A stretch of 64,000 nucleotides of DNA from the NCBI GenBank assembly GCA_035497735.1, contig DATJCX010000016.1:16627-80626 (forward strand), read 5' to 3'. How positions within the stretch are numbered: position 1 is the stretch's first letter; each line of letters opens with the position of its first letter. The notes below the pieces were generated by a model. The model was not told the DNA's origin and ran no database searches. It saw nothing but the letters and a program-made list of their open reading frames with translations. Made by a program: the position numbers and the translations under genes. Below, one piece after another: positions 7,365 to 17,076 of this stretch. Origin of the DNA: Brumimicrobium sp035497735. GTDB taxonomy: Bacteria > Bacteroidota > Bacteroidia > Flavobacteriales_D > Crocinitomicaceae.

Positions 7365-9103
7365 TGAATAGAATAATTTTTATAGCGCTCATTTTATTGC
7401 TGCCTTTTACTTCTGTTTGGGGACAAAGAAAGAAGAAAAAGAAGGAGAAGCAAACTCAAAGTGTGGAAACAGTCGAGGTTTTTTCCTCTGCTGACTATCC
7501 ATATATTGAGAAATTTCACCAAGCTTTAAGAGAGAAAATCTCTAAGAATTACAAAGAAGCCAAGAAATTACTGAATGAATGTCTGGCTATCAGACAGGAT
7601 GATGATGCGATTTATTTTGCTTTGGCAGAAATTGCTGCAAAAGAAAACAACTCATCTGAAGCGCTAAAAAATTACCAAAAAGCATACGAATTAGACAAGG
7701 ATAATGTTAGTTACCTACAAGAATATGCCTTTGCTAATGCAGAACGTGCGGATTTTGAGCAAGCAGAAGTATTGTATCTAAAACTAATCGAAAAGGACGG
7801 CAGAGATGTTGATTATAGGTATGGATACATCCGTATTTTAATCTACAACAAGAAGTACGCAGAAGCAATCAGTCAAATTGATGTGCTACAAGGTCAAGTT
7901 GGAATGGTGCCTGAGCTTTCCAATATGAAAGCCGACTTACAGTTAGAACTAAAAGACAGAAAAGCCGCTGAAGAAACAATGCTAGCTTTGAAAAAAGAAT
8001 ATCCTGACGATCTAGAAGTATTGAAAAATGTGATTGGTTTTTACGAAGAAGTTGGCGAACAAGAACTAGCAATTGAACTCATAAAAGAATTAGCGAAAAA
8101 TGACCCAGACAATGGTGTCGCTTATTATGTTTTAGCTACTTACTATATAGAATTTAAGGATTACAATAATCTAGCAGAAGTTGCACCCAAAGTATTCAAA
8201 TCAGAAGATGTTACAATAGACCAAAAACTACAGATTTACGATGCGTATGCCATGTTTATGAGCGAAGTTGAGGCCTTTGAAATAACTGAAGCAATGTATT
8301 TAGAATACCCTGACAATACAGCTGCAGCCCTTAATTTCGGAAACGTTATAGCTGCTCAAGGTAAAACTAGGGAAGCATTGAAAATATTTAGTAAAGCACT
8401 AGAACAAGAAAGTGATAATATTGATACTTGGGTAAAAGTGTTATTCTTCGAAAGTAGAACACTAGAGTACAATCAACTCTATATCCATGGAATGGAGGCA
8501 GTATCTACTTTCCCCTCGATGGCGTTTTTATACTTATTTGCAGCTGAAGGAGCTATGTTTACAAATCGTTTGGATGAGGCTCCCGGATTGTTGGCTACTG
8601 GAGAAATGTACGTAATGGATGATCCAAAGTTAAAGGCACATTTCAACTTATACAAAGGTCAGTTATTATTCCTACAAAAAGATTTCAAAAAAGGAATAGT
8701 AGAGTTCGAAAAAGCACTCAGCACAGATAAAAATAACAGCTATTTTAAAATCTTTTATGCGCGTGCTTTAGCCAATGCAAACATCGCTACAGATGTGGCT
8801 GAGGATTTATTGAAAGACATACCGAAAGACGACCAAGACGAAGTTTACTTTACTACGAAAGCGAAAGTTTTTAAAAACAAGAATAAACTATCTAGCGCCT
8901 TAGAGATTTTAAACGTAGCGTTACAAAACACATGGTTTTTTACAGCGGAAATTCATGACTTATACGGAGACTATTTGCTGGAAAGTGGATTGGAAAGAGA
9001 GGCACTAGAAGAATGGAATCTAGCACTCTTGAAAGAATCTAGAAACAAGGTTTTAGAACAGAAAATAAAAGAAAGAAAGTATTATGCGCCTAAGTATTAT
9101 TAA
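7364..9103 (+). CDS. Exported tetratricopeptide-repeat protein
   Basis: A 579-aa protein with a signal peptide (MNRIIFIALILLLPFTSVWG, then Q). The mature start is very basic (RKKKKKEKQ). The rest is helical TPR repeats from about residue 45 to the C-terminus (examples: DDAIYFALAEIAAKENN, SEALKNYQKAYELDKDN, DEVYFTTKAKVFKNKNKLSS). It is expected in the periplasm or attached to a membrane as a scaffold. It sits between a nucleotidyltransferase and a DUF4292 lipoprotein, an arrangement conserved in many Flavobacteriales as I know them, and overlaps the lipoprotein gene by 20 bp. A role in envelope biogenesis fits the context; the precise partner is unknown. Confidence 0.9.
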   Translation: MNRIIFIALILLLPFTSVWGQRKKKKKEKQTQSVETVEVFSSADYPYIEKFHQALREKISKNYKEAKKLLNECLAIRQDDDAIYFALAEIAAKENNSSEALKNYQKAYELDKDNVSYLQEYAFANAERADFEQAEVLYLKLIEKDGRDVDYRYGYIRILIYNKKYAEAISQIDVLQGQVGMVPELSNMKADLQLELKDRKAAEETMLALKKEYPDDLEVLKNVIGFYEEVGEQELAIELIKELAKNDPDNGVAYYVLATYYIEFKDYNNLAEVAPKVFKSEDVTIDQKLQIYDAYAMFMSEVEAFEITEAMYLEYPDNTAAALNFGNVIAAQGKTREALKIFSKALEQESDNIDTWVKVLFFESRTLEYNQLYIHGMEAVSTFPSMAFLYLFAAEGAMFTNRLDEAPGLLATGEMYVMDDPKLKAHFNLYKGQLLFLQKDFKKGIVEFEKALSTDKNNSYFKIFYARALANANIATDVAEDLLKDIPKDDQDEVYFTTKAKVFKNKNKLSSALEILNVALQNTWFFTAEIHDLYGDYLLESGLEREALEEWNLALLKESRNKVLEQKIKERKYYAPKYY

Positions 9104-9896
9104 ACTCTTTCTTTTAGCGACAACAATTACGGTTCTATCAAGTTGTGGCGCTGGAAAGAAGGCTACAGAGGAACTTGAGAGATTGCCAAAAGTCAAAGAA
9201 GAGCTATTGATTCAACGTCTAGACAGTCTTTCAAAGCAAAGACCGGATCATTTTTTCGCAAGAATTAATTCAAAATATTCTGATAATAATACAAACGTTT
9301 CGTTTAAGACAACTATAACAATGGCTGCCGATAGCGCATTACAGGCCAACATCACTTTCGCAAATATTCCTATTTATAACGCAGTTATCACGCCCGATAC
9401 TTTGACCTTACTCGATAGACGTAATAAGTGTTATATCAAGGAAGGGGTAGCGTATTTAAAGCAGCAATTTAATGTGGATTTCTCACATAAGAACATTGAG
9501 GAATTATTTTTAGGTTTGCCGATTGCATGGGATGAAAAACAGGAATATCAACAACTAAAGGATCCTTATAATTATGTCATTTCACAAACAAATGAAAAGG
9601 ATATAAAAAGCTTAGAAGCTGGGAAAGATGGAATTATTATTCGCTATTTTTTAACAGAAGACACGAAAAACATTAAAAGAGTGATTATAGACAGTCCAAA
9701 GGACACAACCTCTATCACTGTTAATTACGCTCAATACGAACAAGTTGAAGACTTTATTATTCCTAAAATGGTAGAAGTTAAAATCAAAACCGCCAGAAAT
9801 GAAATTTTCGCAGATTTTAAATATGCAAAAGTAGAAATTAACGCACCAAGAACATTATATTTGACAATTCCAGAAAAGTATGAGCATTGTGAATAA
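9084..9896 (+). CDS. DUF4292 family lipoprotein
   Basis: A 270-aa lipoprotein. The N-terminus MRLSIIKLFLLATTITVLSS leads to a lipobox cysteine (LSSC at residue 21), so the mature protein is lipid-anchored, probably in the outer membrane. The body has the beta-rich LolA/LolB-like character of DUF4292: repeated strands such as FFARINSKYSD and VSFKTTITMAADSALQAN, then a conserved FLGLPIAW segment. Function is not established; the fold suggests lipid or lipoprotein handling. The start overlaps the TPR gene by 20 bp and the end overlaps the EnvC-like gene by 17 bp, so all three should be made together. Confidence 0.9.
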   Translation: MRLSIIKLFLLATTITVLSSCGAGKKATEELERLPKVKEELLIQRLDSLSKQRPDHFFARINSKYSDNNTNVSFKTTITMAADSALQANITFANIPIYNAVITPDTLTLLDRRNKCYIKEGVAYLKQQFNVDFSHKNIEELFLGLPIAWDEKQEYQQLKDPYNYVISQTNEKDIKSLEAGKDGIIIRYFLTEDTKNIKRVIIDSPKDTTSITVNYAQYEQVEDFIIPKMVEVKIKTARNEIFADFKYAKVEINAPRTLYLTIPEKYEHCE

Positions 9897-11268
9897 AATT
9901 TTTGTCATCATTATTGCATTAATTTTCACTGTATCCAACAGCATGTGGGCACAGAACAGTTCGCTACGTCTAAAAAATGAACAAAAAACACTGGAACAAA
10001 AAATTGCCAATACTAAATCATTACTGGAAAAGTCTAGAGAAAACACAAAGGTTTCTCTAGAAGAAGTTCGCTTAATAGAAAAGGAAGTTGAGTACCGTGA
10101 GTTACTATTAAGAAATATCGACAATCAAATCCGTTCTTCGGAATTAAAAGTAAAGCAAAAAGAAGGAAGAATTGCTGAGTTAAACGCTGAAATAGATCAA
10201 CTTAAAACGCAATACCAAAAGTTACTGATGTACGCCTATAAAAAGCGTAACAAGTACGGAGATTTAATGTATATATTCAGTGCAAAAAGTGTTGAAGAGG
10301 CCTTAAAAAGAAAGCTTTACCTAGAAAAGTTAACGGAAATTCAGAAAAAGCAAATGCGCTTAATTCAACAGAATAAAATCTTGTTACAAGATGAAATAAA
10401 GGAATTAAACGAAGAAAAAAAGAAGCAATTGGTATTGGCCGACCAAAAGAAAGTTGAACGCGCTGAAATTCTAAAAACCAAACAAGAGAAAGAAAGAGTT
10501 TACCAGGAATTAAAGAAGCAGGAAGATGAATTACTGAGAGAATTAAGACAGCAAGAAGAAAACCGCGAACGCTTAAAGCAAGAGATTGCAGCAGCGATTC
10601 AGAAGGAAATTGCTGAAGAGCAAGCAAGACTAGAGAAATTAAGAAGAGAAGCAGAAGCTAAACGTAAAGCTGAAGAAGCTGCGGCAAGAAAAAAGGCTGA
10701 AGAAGCTAGAAAGAAAGCGGAAGAGGCGAGGAAAAAAGGTGAAAAACCAGTTCCTGAAGGTCCAATAGCAACTGTTGAAGAACCTAAAAAGCCAACTACA
10801 CCAAAGCCAGACTTCTCATTGACTGCCGAAGCGAGTTTAATTGGAGAGAATTTTGTTTCTAACAAAGGAAAATTGCCTTGGCCAGTTGCAAAAGGAACGA
10901 TTACGCAAAACTACGGTAAAAACCAGCATCCAACTTTACCAAACGTTTTCTTACAGAACAACGGAATTGATATTAGTACTGATTTAAACGCAAATGTTCT
11001 AGCAGTATTTAAAGGAGAAGTAACAACAGTTATCAATATTCCAGGAGCTGGACAAGTAGTAATTGTAAAGCACGGAAACTACCGAACAGTATATTCCAAC
11101 TTACAAGAAGTATTCGTTACAAAAGGAACAATAGTGGAAACAAAAGCACCAATTGGAAGATTACTTCCTGGTCCAACAGGAAACATTTCTATTGCGCATT
11201 TTGAAGTGCATGAGACGAAAGGAAACAACGTAACACAGTTGAATCCGACGCTTTGGATTGCTCGATAA
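9880..11268 (+). CDS. EnvC-like murein hydrolase activator (coiled coil plus degenerate M23/LytM domain)
   Basis: A 462-aa exported protein. The signal peptide ends around SMWAQ (residues 1-25). Residues 28-290 are a long, highly charged coiled coil with Lys/Glu/Ala-rich stretches, then a Pro-rich linker, and residues 345-462 an M23/LytM domain. The usual first zinc ligand is missing: where active enzymes have HxGxD the sequence is NNGIDIS, although the second motif AHFEVHE keeps its histidines. That pattern matches EnvC/NlpD-type activators, which switch on cell-wall amidases at the division site instead of cutting peptidoglycan. It is the last gene of the dut operon and converges with hemW, 7 bp away. 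Confidence 0.9.
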   Translation: MSIVNKIFVIIIALIFTVSNSMWAQNSSLRLKNEQKTLEQKIANTKSLLEKSRENTKVSLEEVRLIEKEVEYRELLLRNIDNQIRSSELKVKQKEGRIAELNAEIDQLKTQYQKLLMYAYKKRNKYGDLMYIFSAKSVEEALKRKLYLEKLTEIQKKQMRLIQQNKILLQDEIKELNEEKKKQLVLADQKKVERAEILKTKQEKERVYQELKKQEDELLRELRQQEENRERLKQEIAAAIQKEIAEEQARLEKLRREAEAKRKAEEAAARKKAEEARKKAEEARKKGEKPVPEGPIATVEEPKKPTTPKPDFSLTAEASLIGENFVSNKGKLPWPVAKGTITQNYGKNQHPTLPNVFLQNNGIDISTDLNANVLAVFKGEVTTVINIPGAGQVVIVKHGNYRTVYSNLQEVFVTKGTIVETKAPIGRLLPGPTGNISIAHFEVHETKGNNVTQLNPTLWIAR

Positions 11269-11275
11269 ATTTAGC

Positions 11276-12403
11276 TTAATCTTCTTCTGTGAATAATTCT
11301 GAAGCGATAAAGTCGGCTTGAAGTTTTCCTTTCTTAGTTAGAAATACACAAGCATTTTCTTCACGTAGTAAATCGTTTTGAATGAATTTATCCAATTGAT
11401 TTCGGAAACGAGGCGTCTCTGGTTTTATACCGTAAAGATCGGAAAGATCAACTCCCCACTTTGTACGAAGTCCGGTTAAAATCAACTCATTAAATCGATC
11501 GCTAGGACTTAGAATTTCTTCTTCCCAATAACTTTCAGAATTTTGAAGTGCTTTTATGTAAAGGGTATTATTAGCGACATTCCAACGACGACCCTCACCG
11601 TTAAATGAGTGTGCAGAAGGGCCAATTCCTAAGTATTTCACGCCCAACCAATAGTTGGTATTGTGCTTAGAATAGGCGTCTTTTTTAGCGTAATTTGAAA
11701 TTTCATATTGGTCGTAACCAGCTTTTAACAACGAAGTCACTAAAAACTCAAATTCATCAGCTTGTTCATCTTCTCCTACCGAAGGTAGTTGCATCGTATT
11801 AATCAAGTGGTGAAGACCCGTACCTTTTTCAACCGTTAAGCAATAAGCCGAGATATGGTCGGGAGATAACTTCAGCATTTCTTGAATATTAAAGTCTAAT
11901 TCTTTTAAAGTATGATTGGGTAAACCATAAATTAAATCTGCAGTAATAAAGAAACCTTCTTCCTTGGCTAATCTCAAAGCGTTGCGTCCTTCTTCTACAG
12001 AATGTGCACGATTCATCCAATCTAAGTCGGCTTGATAAAAGGACTGAATTCCGATGCTTAATCGGTTAACTCCTACTCTTTTCCATGCTGCTAGTTGTTC
12101 GCTGCTAATATCGTCTGGATTGGCCTCTAAAGTGAATTCTATTTCCGACTGAACATCGTAGTTTTCGTAAATAGCATCAACGAGTGATTTTAACTCTTCT
12201 TCCGTTAGTAAAGAAGGTGTTCCTCCACCAAAATAAATCGTTTCTATCTGCTCGCCGTTGAGATAATTCGTGCGTGTTTCTATTTCTTTCTTTAATGCAG
12301 CAATCATCTTATTTCTATATCCAGCATAGGTCGTACTAAAATGAAAATCACAGTAAGTGCATTTTTGCTTACAAAAAGGAACATGAAGATAAATACCCGC
12401 CAT
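11276..12403 (-). CDS. hemW: Radical SAM HemW-type protein (heme chaperone)
   Basis: A 375-aa cytosolic protein of the HemW/oxygen-independent coproporphyrinogen oxidase-like group. The iron-sulfur cluster motif is Cys11-x3-Cys15-x2-Cys18 in VPFCKQKCTYCDFHF, followed by the SAM-binding GGGTPSLL, NPDD and the NRLSIGIQSF strand. A C-terminal HemN-like domain (about 290-375) is present. HemW proteins are generally heme-binding chaperones rather than true coproporphyrinogen dehydrogenases, and its length fits HemW better than HemN. The ATG lies 2 bp after the stop of the secreted protease gene, so it is translated from the same mRNA or has a promoter inside it; the pairing looks accidental. Confidence 0.93.
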   Translation of the reverse strand: MAGIYLHVPFCKQKCTYCDFHFSTTYAGYRNKMIAALKKEIETRTNYLNGEQIETIYFGGGTPSLLTEEELKSLVDAIYENYDVQSEIEFTLEANPDDISSEQLAAWKRVGVNRLSIGIQSFYQADLDWMNRAHSVEEGRNALRLAKEEGFFITADLIYGLPNHTLKELDFNIQEMLKLSPDHISAYCLTVEKGTGLHHLINTMQLPSVGEDEQADEFEFLVTSLLKAGYDQYEISNYAKKDAYSKHNTNYWLGVKYLGIGPSAHSFNGEGRRWNVANNTLYIKALQNSESYWEEEILSPSDRFNELILTGLRTKWGVDLSDLYGIKPETPRFRNQLDKFIQNDLLREENACVFLTKKGKLQADFIASELFTEED

Positions 12404-12405
12404 AG

Positions 12406-14712
12406 TTATTGAATAACCAACTTTTTAGTTGTACTACCCGAAGCATTAGAAACGGTGAGTAAATAAATACCCGAACTTAAATTTGTTTCATTGATTGTAA
12501 AAAACTCTTCTGCAGTTTTAACAAAGGTAATTATTCTACCTTCTAAATTCGTTAACACCAATTCTTTTTCGCCTGGAAAGGCCATTACAATATTAAATTC
12601 CCCATAAGAAGGATTCGGAAAAACAGCAACTTCCATCAATTCTCCTTTGTCAGACAAATCAGCTTCATCTATGCAGAAGTTGTAACTAATCTCATTACCG
12701 AAATTACCATCTTCTTCTGCCAAGTGTGCTAAAATAGTACCGTCGCTTGCCTGGGTAAGAGTCATACTTCCAAAATAATCACAGTTGTTATACGTTCCTC
12801 CAGATACACCGTCACCTTGACTATCCAGCAGTATCAATTCGTAACAACCATTATCCAAACAAAACTGTTCTTTAATTAAGAAATTAGCGTTTGAACCTGT
12901 CGGATAATTACCGCCACTGTAAATGGTATTCTCATTGTCATCAGCTAATATCCAAGAATTTTCTTCGGGCCAGCAAGAGGTGTAAAACTCAAAATCTACC
13001 GCCATATATTCTGGGAATGCCTCGAAAGAAAAGCTTAATAAATTATCACTGCTGTCCTCATCCGTGTTACCGTTAGGAGCAATTAAAGTTACTTGAATTA
13101 CATTGTTCCCTGAGTTATTTACAATCACAGGCAATGTCACAACTTCAATATCATATGTTGCCAAACTTCCTGTCCAGTTAAATACATTTGCAAATCCGTT
13201 ATAGCTATAATGAATTTCCAAACTTGTCAAAGTTGACGTTCCCTTATTCATTATTTCAATTTTTGGTGCGAAAGATTCCGAACAAGTTACATTTTCTTCT
13301 TCCAAAATAGCCAGCGCAACCACATCATACGTCAGTAATTCTTCATAAGGATCAAAACCATAAATAGAAGGTTGTGCTGTATTATTAGGGTCTAACCAAT
13401 GTTTTAACTGATTGGCCTGCGTACTTGCTGTTGGTTCCCATGATTTATGAATACGTCCGTAAAAGTCATAAGCATTATTGGTTCCTGCGTTTCCACATCC
13501 TGAAGAACCGCCCCATAGTTGGCCAATAATTTGACCTTTATTGTTGAACAACGGCGAACCGGAAGAACCGCCTTCTGTAACCGTATTTCTATCCCAAGTT
13601 ACTTTAAAAACACCGTCAACATCACTCGTTGTTCCACTAATGTGAACTTGCTGAACGATAGGCGCGTCGTCGTCAAAAGAAATCTTCTTTATATCTCCAC
13701 TTGGATGATGAATACCAATGGTTCTTTGCGGAATTGCATCAGTTTTGTCCCATCCAGCAAAATAAGGTGTATGTGTTTCTGGGACGGTACCATTCTCTAA
13801 TCCTCCCATAATTTCAACTAAACAAAAATCTGTTGTCTGTCTTCTTGATTTTAATTCTGCACCCGAAAGCGACATAAAGCCAGGGCTTTCAGTAGGATTA
13901 TCACAACCTGCCGACTGCCAGTTAAAACGGAAAATCCAACTTGCAATATTTTGGTTGTAACAGTGATTGGCAGTTAACACATACGGTTTTCCATCGTATG
14001 CTGTATTGTTGATTAAGGCACCTGTACAAAATCCGCTACTACCAGAAACCAACATCACAACACTGTTTCTTTGGTCTTTATAGGGTGCTCCATCAGGACA
14101 ATTAACATTCATGTTACAGCTTTTTGAAGAACCAAATATCTTTAATTCATATTCGCTCGCTGTTCTATAACCATGCGTTACTTTTGACACGTTTATATTC
14201 CCCTTATTCAAGGTATTTCGGAAAGGAACAAGATATTCAACAATGACTTCATTTCCAGGAATTAGTTCAGTTCCCAATTCTCCTTCGTAAATATGCTTTT
14301 CGGTAAATTTTCCTAGTACAAAAGAACGATCTGGCGCATATACATACAATTCATTTCCTTCGGGAATAACCGTATTTGAGAAAGTTAAATTAATTGTTTT
14401 TGCTTCATTAGAAACAATCTTTAAAAACCAAACTTTATCTCCGTTTTCACGTGTTACCCATTCTCCAGAATTGTTAAAATTTAGGTCTGTTTCATAATTA
14501 AAACCGAACCTCCATGGCGCATTATTCGATGAATCGTTTATTTGATCTTCTGCAATTAATTTTTCAATATCCGGTTGGGGAAAAGAAACAAATGGAATCG
14601 CAATACCATTTTTAGAAAAGTGCATTATCCCTTGAGGAGTTCCACCGTCACCTTGTTGCGCGAAAGTTAAACTTACAAAGAATACCAAAATCAAATTCAG
14701 TAACCGTCTCAT
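12406..14712 (-). CDS. Secreted trypsin-like (S1) serine protease with T9SS type A sorting domain
   Basis: A 768-aa exported protein resembling lysyl endopeptidases. The signal peptide is MRRLLNLILVFFVSLTFAQ. A beta-rich propeptide-like region occupies about 20-200. The protease domain (205-440) shows the triad: His250 in VLTANHCYN, Asp295 in TDFCLVEI, and Ser384 in GGSSGSPLF. CARDB-like and beta-sandwich segments follow (about 455-690). The last 75 residues are a type A sorting signal starting VAVFPNPSYGEFN and ending TKKLVIQ. It should be secreted by T9SS to digest external protein. Several Cys pairs (SCNMNVNC, GFC, HCYN) suggest disulfides. A -7 box lies about 50 bp upstream of the ATG. 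Confidence 0.93.
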   Translation of the reverse strand: MRRLLNLILVFFVSLTFAQQGDGGTPQGIMHFSKNGIAIPFVSFPQPDIEKLIAEDQINDSSNNAPWRFGFNYETDLNFNNSGEWVTRENGDKVWFLKIVSNEAKTINLTFSNTVIPEGNELYVYAPDRSFVLGKFTEKHIYEGELGTELIPGNEVIVEYLVPFRNTLNKGNINVSKVTHGYRTASEYELKIFGSSKSCNMNVNCPDGAPYKDQRNSVVMLVSGSSGFCTGALINNTAYDGKPYVLTANHCYNQNIASWIFRFNWQSAGCDNPTESPGFMSLSGAELKSRRQTTDFCLVEIMGGLENGTVPETHTPYFAGWDKTDAIPQRTIGIHHPSGDIKKISFDDDAPIVQQVHISGTTSDVDGVFKVTWDRNTVTEGGSSGSPLFNNKGQIIGQLWGGSSGCGNAGTNNAYDFYGRIHKSWEPTASTQANQLKHWLDPNNTAQPSIYGFDPYEELLTYDVVALAILEEENVTCSESFAPKIEIMNKGTSTLTSLEIHYSYNGFANVFNWTGSLATYDIEVVTLPVIVNNSGNNVIQVTLIAPNGNTDEDSSDNLLSFSFEAFPEYMAVDFEFYTSCWPEENSWILADDNENTIYSGGNYPTGSNANFLIKEQFCLDNGCYELILLDSQGDGVSGGTYNNCDYFGSMTLTQASDGTILAHLAEEDGNFGNEISYNFCIDEADLSDKGELMEVAVFPNPSYGEFNIVMAFPGEKELVLTNLEGRIITFVKTAEEFFTINETNLSSGIYLLTVSNASGSTTKKLVIQ

Positions 14713-14759
14713 GTTGTTCTTTTGTTAATAATAACGAATATTTTTCTTGTTTCGTTGCA

Positions 14760-14767
14760 CAAAAATA
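14760..14767 (-). promoter_or_regulatory. Putative -7 box (TATTTTTG) for the secreted protease
   Basis: The minus strand reads TATTTTTG, an exact TAnnTTTG match, about 50 bp before the ATG at 14712. No clear -33 TTG is seen. Confidence 0.4.
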
Positions 14768-14947
14768 ATAAAAAGAAAGGGCTTAGTTGCTATGCTTATA
14801 CATTTGATTATTAATTTGTAGGAACTATCTATTGAACAGAAAAAGAAGTATAAAAAGGTCTCACATAGTGAACAATACTTTTCATTTAAAACATCCTTTT
14901 TATGTCAATTAAAATTACTAGAAAAAACAACACTTCAAACTTTTTAG

Positions 14948-15784
14948 ATCTCATTAGACCTGACGGAGATGGACTCCATTCTGTTAAACTACGTTAGCTT
15001 TCTTTGTAAAGTATGGGGTATTGAACATTTGTACTTTACTCATAATATCAAACAAAATAAATTATACGATTTATACGATGACTTTATTGAAGAAGGAATT
15101 ACTGTAGAAGATATTGTGGATCGTGGTTTACAAAAAACTATTGAAACTCATTATACCGGCTCAGCTCCACATACACTTTTAATTACAACGGATGATTATA
15201 CAGAAAGTATTCTGAGTCATCTTGCTAAAAAATACGGTATAGACATAGTAGTTACAGGAAATAAAGATGAACTTCAGGGAACAGGTGCCTTAAGTCAGAA
15301 GCTCGTTCGAATGCTTGATACACACATTCTATTGGTACCTGAAGAAGCCAAACATACTCTGAATAATGTTTTGATACCAACCGATTTCAGTTCTGCTTCA
15401 GCCAAGTGTTTTGGAGTCGCTGAAAATCTAGTAGCTCATTCTAATGGTAAAATTGAAGCATTGAATGTATATAATATACCTTCTTTTTTCTATCCCTACA
15501 TCAATACTGAGAAAGTTACAGACAAAACAAAGCCGCATTTACAAGAAAAAGTAAAACAGTTCCGTAAAAAATTCAATCTATCTGAAAACATTCTTTTTCG
15601 CTATACCCAAAGAGAATATTTGTCAGTAGTTGATGCTATCGAACTCCATGCAGAGAAAGGAGATTTTGATATTATTGTGCTTTCAGCCCGGGGAGGAAAT
15701 AAAATTACTTCTTTATTTATTGGAAGTATAACCAATGACTTACTGTTTAGGAACCTAAAAACTCCACTATTGGTCATTAAGTAA
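14948..15784 (+). CDS. Universal stress protein, tandem UspA domains (start disturbed)
   Basis: The ATG at 14969 gives 271 aa, but codons just upstream in the same frame (14948 on) read ISLDLTE and then MDSILLNYVSFL, the first strand and helix of a UspA domain. So the true N-terminus lies upstream, where a TAG at 14945 closes the frame. An ATG at 14902 in another frame leads into this point, which suggests a one-base frameshift near 14941-14947, a non-ATG start, or a shortened protein from 14969. Domain 1 spans about 1-125; domain 2 starts NVLIPTDFSSASAKCF and ends with the nucleotide-binding SARGGNKITSLFIGS. Cytosolic; roles in the family include stress survival. It stands alone. Confidence 0.85.
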   Translation: MSLDLTEMDSILLNYVSFLCKVWGIEHLYFTHNIKQNKLYDLYDDFIEEGITVEDIVDRGLQKTIETHYTGSAPHTLLITTDDYTESILSHLAKKYGIDIVVTGNKDELQGTGALSQKLVRMLDTHILLVPEEAKHTLNNVLIPTDFSSASAKCFGVAENLVAHSNGKIEALNVYNIPSFFYPYINTEKVTDKTKPHLQEKVKQFRKKFNLSENILFRYTQREYLSVVDAIELHAEKGDFDIIVLSARGGNKITSLFIGSITNDLLFRNLKTPLLVIK

Positions 15785-15872
15785 ATATCCAAGAAAAGTG
15801 AATGTTTCAAAACTGGAGAACCGCCCTTTTCAAAAAAAATCTCCATACTTATTCAAACACGTTTACATTATG

Positions 15873-15880
15873 TATATTTG
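15873..15880 (+). promoter_or_regulatory. Putative -7 box (TATATTTG) for the trans-sulfuration gene
   Basis: Exact TAnnTTTG match 31 bp upstream of the ATG at 15912. I saw no SAM-riboswitch-like fold in the short leader. Confidence 0.5.
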
Positions 15881-15911
15881 TCATTGTTGACAACGATAAA
15901 ACACATCATCA

Positions 15912-17066
15912 ATGGTAAATAAGAATTATAAATTCGCAACAAAAGCAATTCATGCAGGAGTTGATCCAGACCCAACAACTGGTGCAATTATGACACCTAT
16001 TTACCAAACAAGTACATACGCACAAGAGAAAGTCGGCGTTCACAAGGGATATGAATATTCAAGAACATTAAATCCTACTCGCCATGCTTTAGAAAAGGCA
16101 CTAGCTGAATTAGAAAATGGTAAATATGGTGCTTGTTTTGGAAGTGGATTAGCAGCAACGGATGCCGTTCTTAAAATGCTAAATCCAGGAGATGAAGTTA
16201 TCACAACGAATGATTTATACGGTGGATCTTATCGAATATTCAAAACTATTTTTGAAAAATACGGTATCAAGTTTCACTTTTTAAATTTGAATGATTTGGC
16301 TACTTTAGAAGGGCTAATGAATGAAAAAACGAAATTAATCTGGGTAGAAACTCCAACAAATCCATTGTTGAATATCGTGGATATTGAAAAAATTTCTTCC
16401 CTTGCAAAAAAATACAATGCCTTAGTAGCAGTAGATAATACTTTTGCTACTCCCTACTTACAAACGCCACTCGATTTAGGCGCCGATATCATCGTTCACT
16501 CGGTTACAAAATACCTAGGAGGGCATTCGGATGTTATAATGGGAGCTGTAGTAACAAAAGACGAAGCAATAGCCAAAGAGATTTACCGAATTCAAAACAG
16601 TTCGGGAGCAGTATGTGGTCCAATGGACGCTTTCTTGGTTTTAAGAGGACTAAAAACACTTCATTTACGGATCCAAAGACATTGTGAAAATGGAGAGAAA
16701 GTTGCTAAATTTCTAAAAACACATCCCAAAGTAGATAAACTATTTTGGCCTGGATTTGAAGACCATCCCAATCATGAAATCGCAAAAAAACAAATGCGTG
16801 GTTTCGGAGGAATGGTTTCTTTCTCTATCAAAGGAGACAGTATGAGTGAAGCCCATGCAATCATGGAAAAATTAAAAATATTCACTGTTGCTGAATCATT
16901 AGGAGGAGTAGAATCACTAACTTGTCATCCAACAACGATGACACACGCTGCGATTCCAGAAGCAGAAAGACATGCTGCTGGAGTGGTGGATTCTTTAATT
17001 CGTTTAAGCGTCGGTGTAGAAGATGCCGAGGATTTAATCGAAGATTTAAAACAAGCATTAGCATAA
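15912..17066 (+). CDS. Cystathionine gamma-synthase/lyase family PLP enzyme
   Basis: A 384-aa cytosolic enzyme of the Cys/Met metabolism PLP family. Visible landmarks are the N-terminal TKAIHAGVDPDPTTGAI, the YEYSRTLNPT phosphate-binding loop, the cofactor-stacking region GSGLAA, Asp175 in VAVDNTFATPY, and Lys200 in HSVTKYLGGHSD, which forms the Schiff base. The C-terminal substrate motif is LGGVESLTCHP. It may join O-acyl-homoserine to cysteine (gamma-synthase) or cleave cystathionine; sequence alone does not separate the two, though the SLGGVESL segment is compatible with both. It has its own promoter and is followed 10 bp later by the TrkA-like gene, probably as one transcript. Confidence 0.93.
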   Translation: MVNKNYKFATKAIHAGVDPDPTTGAIMTPIYQTSTYAQEKVGVHKGYEYSRTLNPTRHALEKALAELENGKYGACFGSGLAATDAVLKMLNPGDEVITTNDLYGGSYRIFKTIFEKYGIKFHFLNLNDLATLEGLMNEKTKLIWVETPTNPLLNIVDIEKISSLAKKYNALVAVDNTFATPYLQTPLDLGADIIVHSVTKYLGGHSDVIMGAVVTKDEAIAKEIYRIQNSSGAVCGPMDAFLVLRGLKTLHLRIQRHCENGEKVAKFLKTHPKVDKLFWPGFEDHPNHEIAKKQMRGFGGMVSFSIKGDSMSEAHAIMEKLKIFTVAESLGGVESLTCHPTTMTHAAIPEAERHAAGVVDSLIRLSVGVEDAEDLIEDLKQALA

Positions 17067-17076
17067 AAACAAACAG

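Noticed and set aside
15785..15911. SAM-type riboswitch ahead of the trans-sulfuration gene
   Set aside because: The leader after the -7 box is only about 25 nt and no conserved fold is visible.
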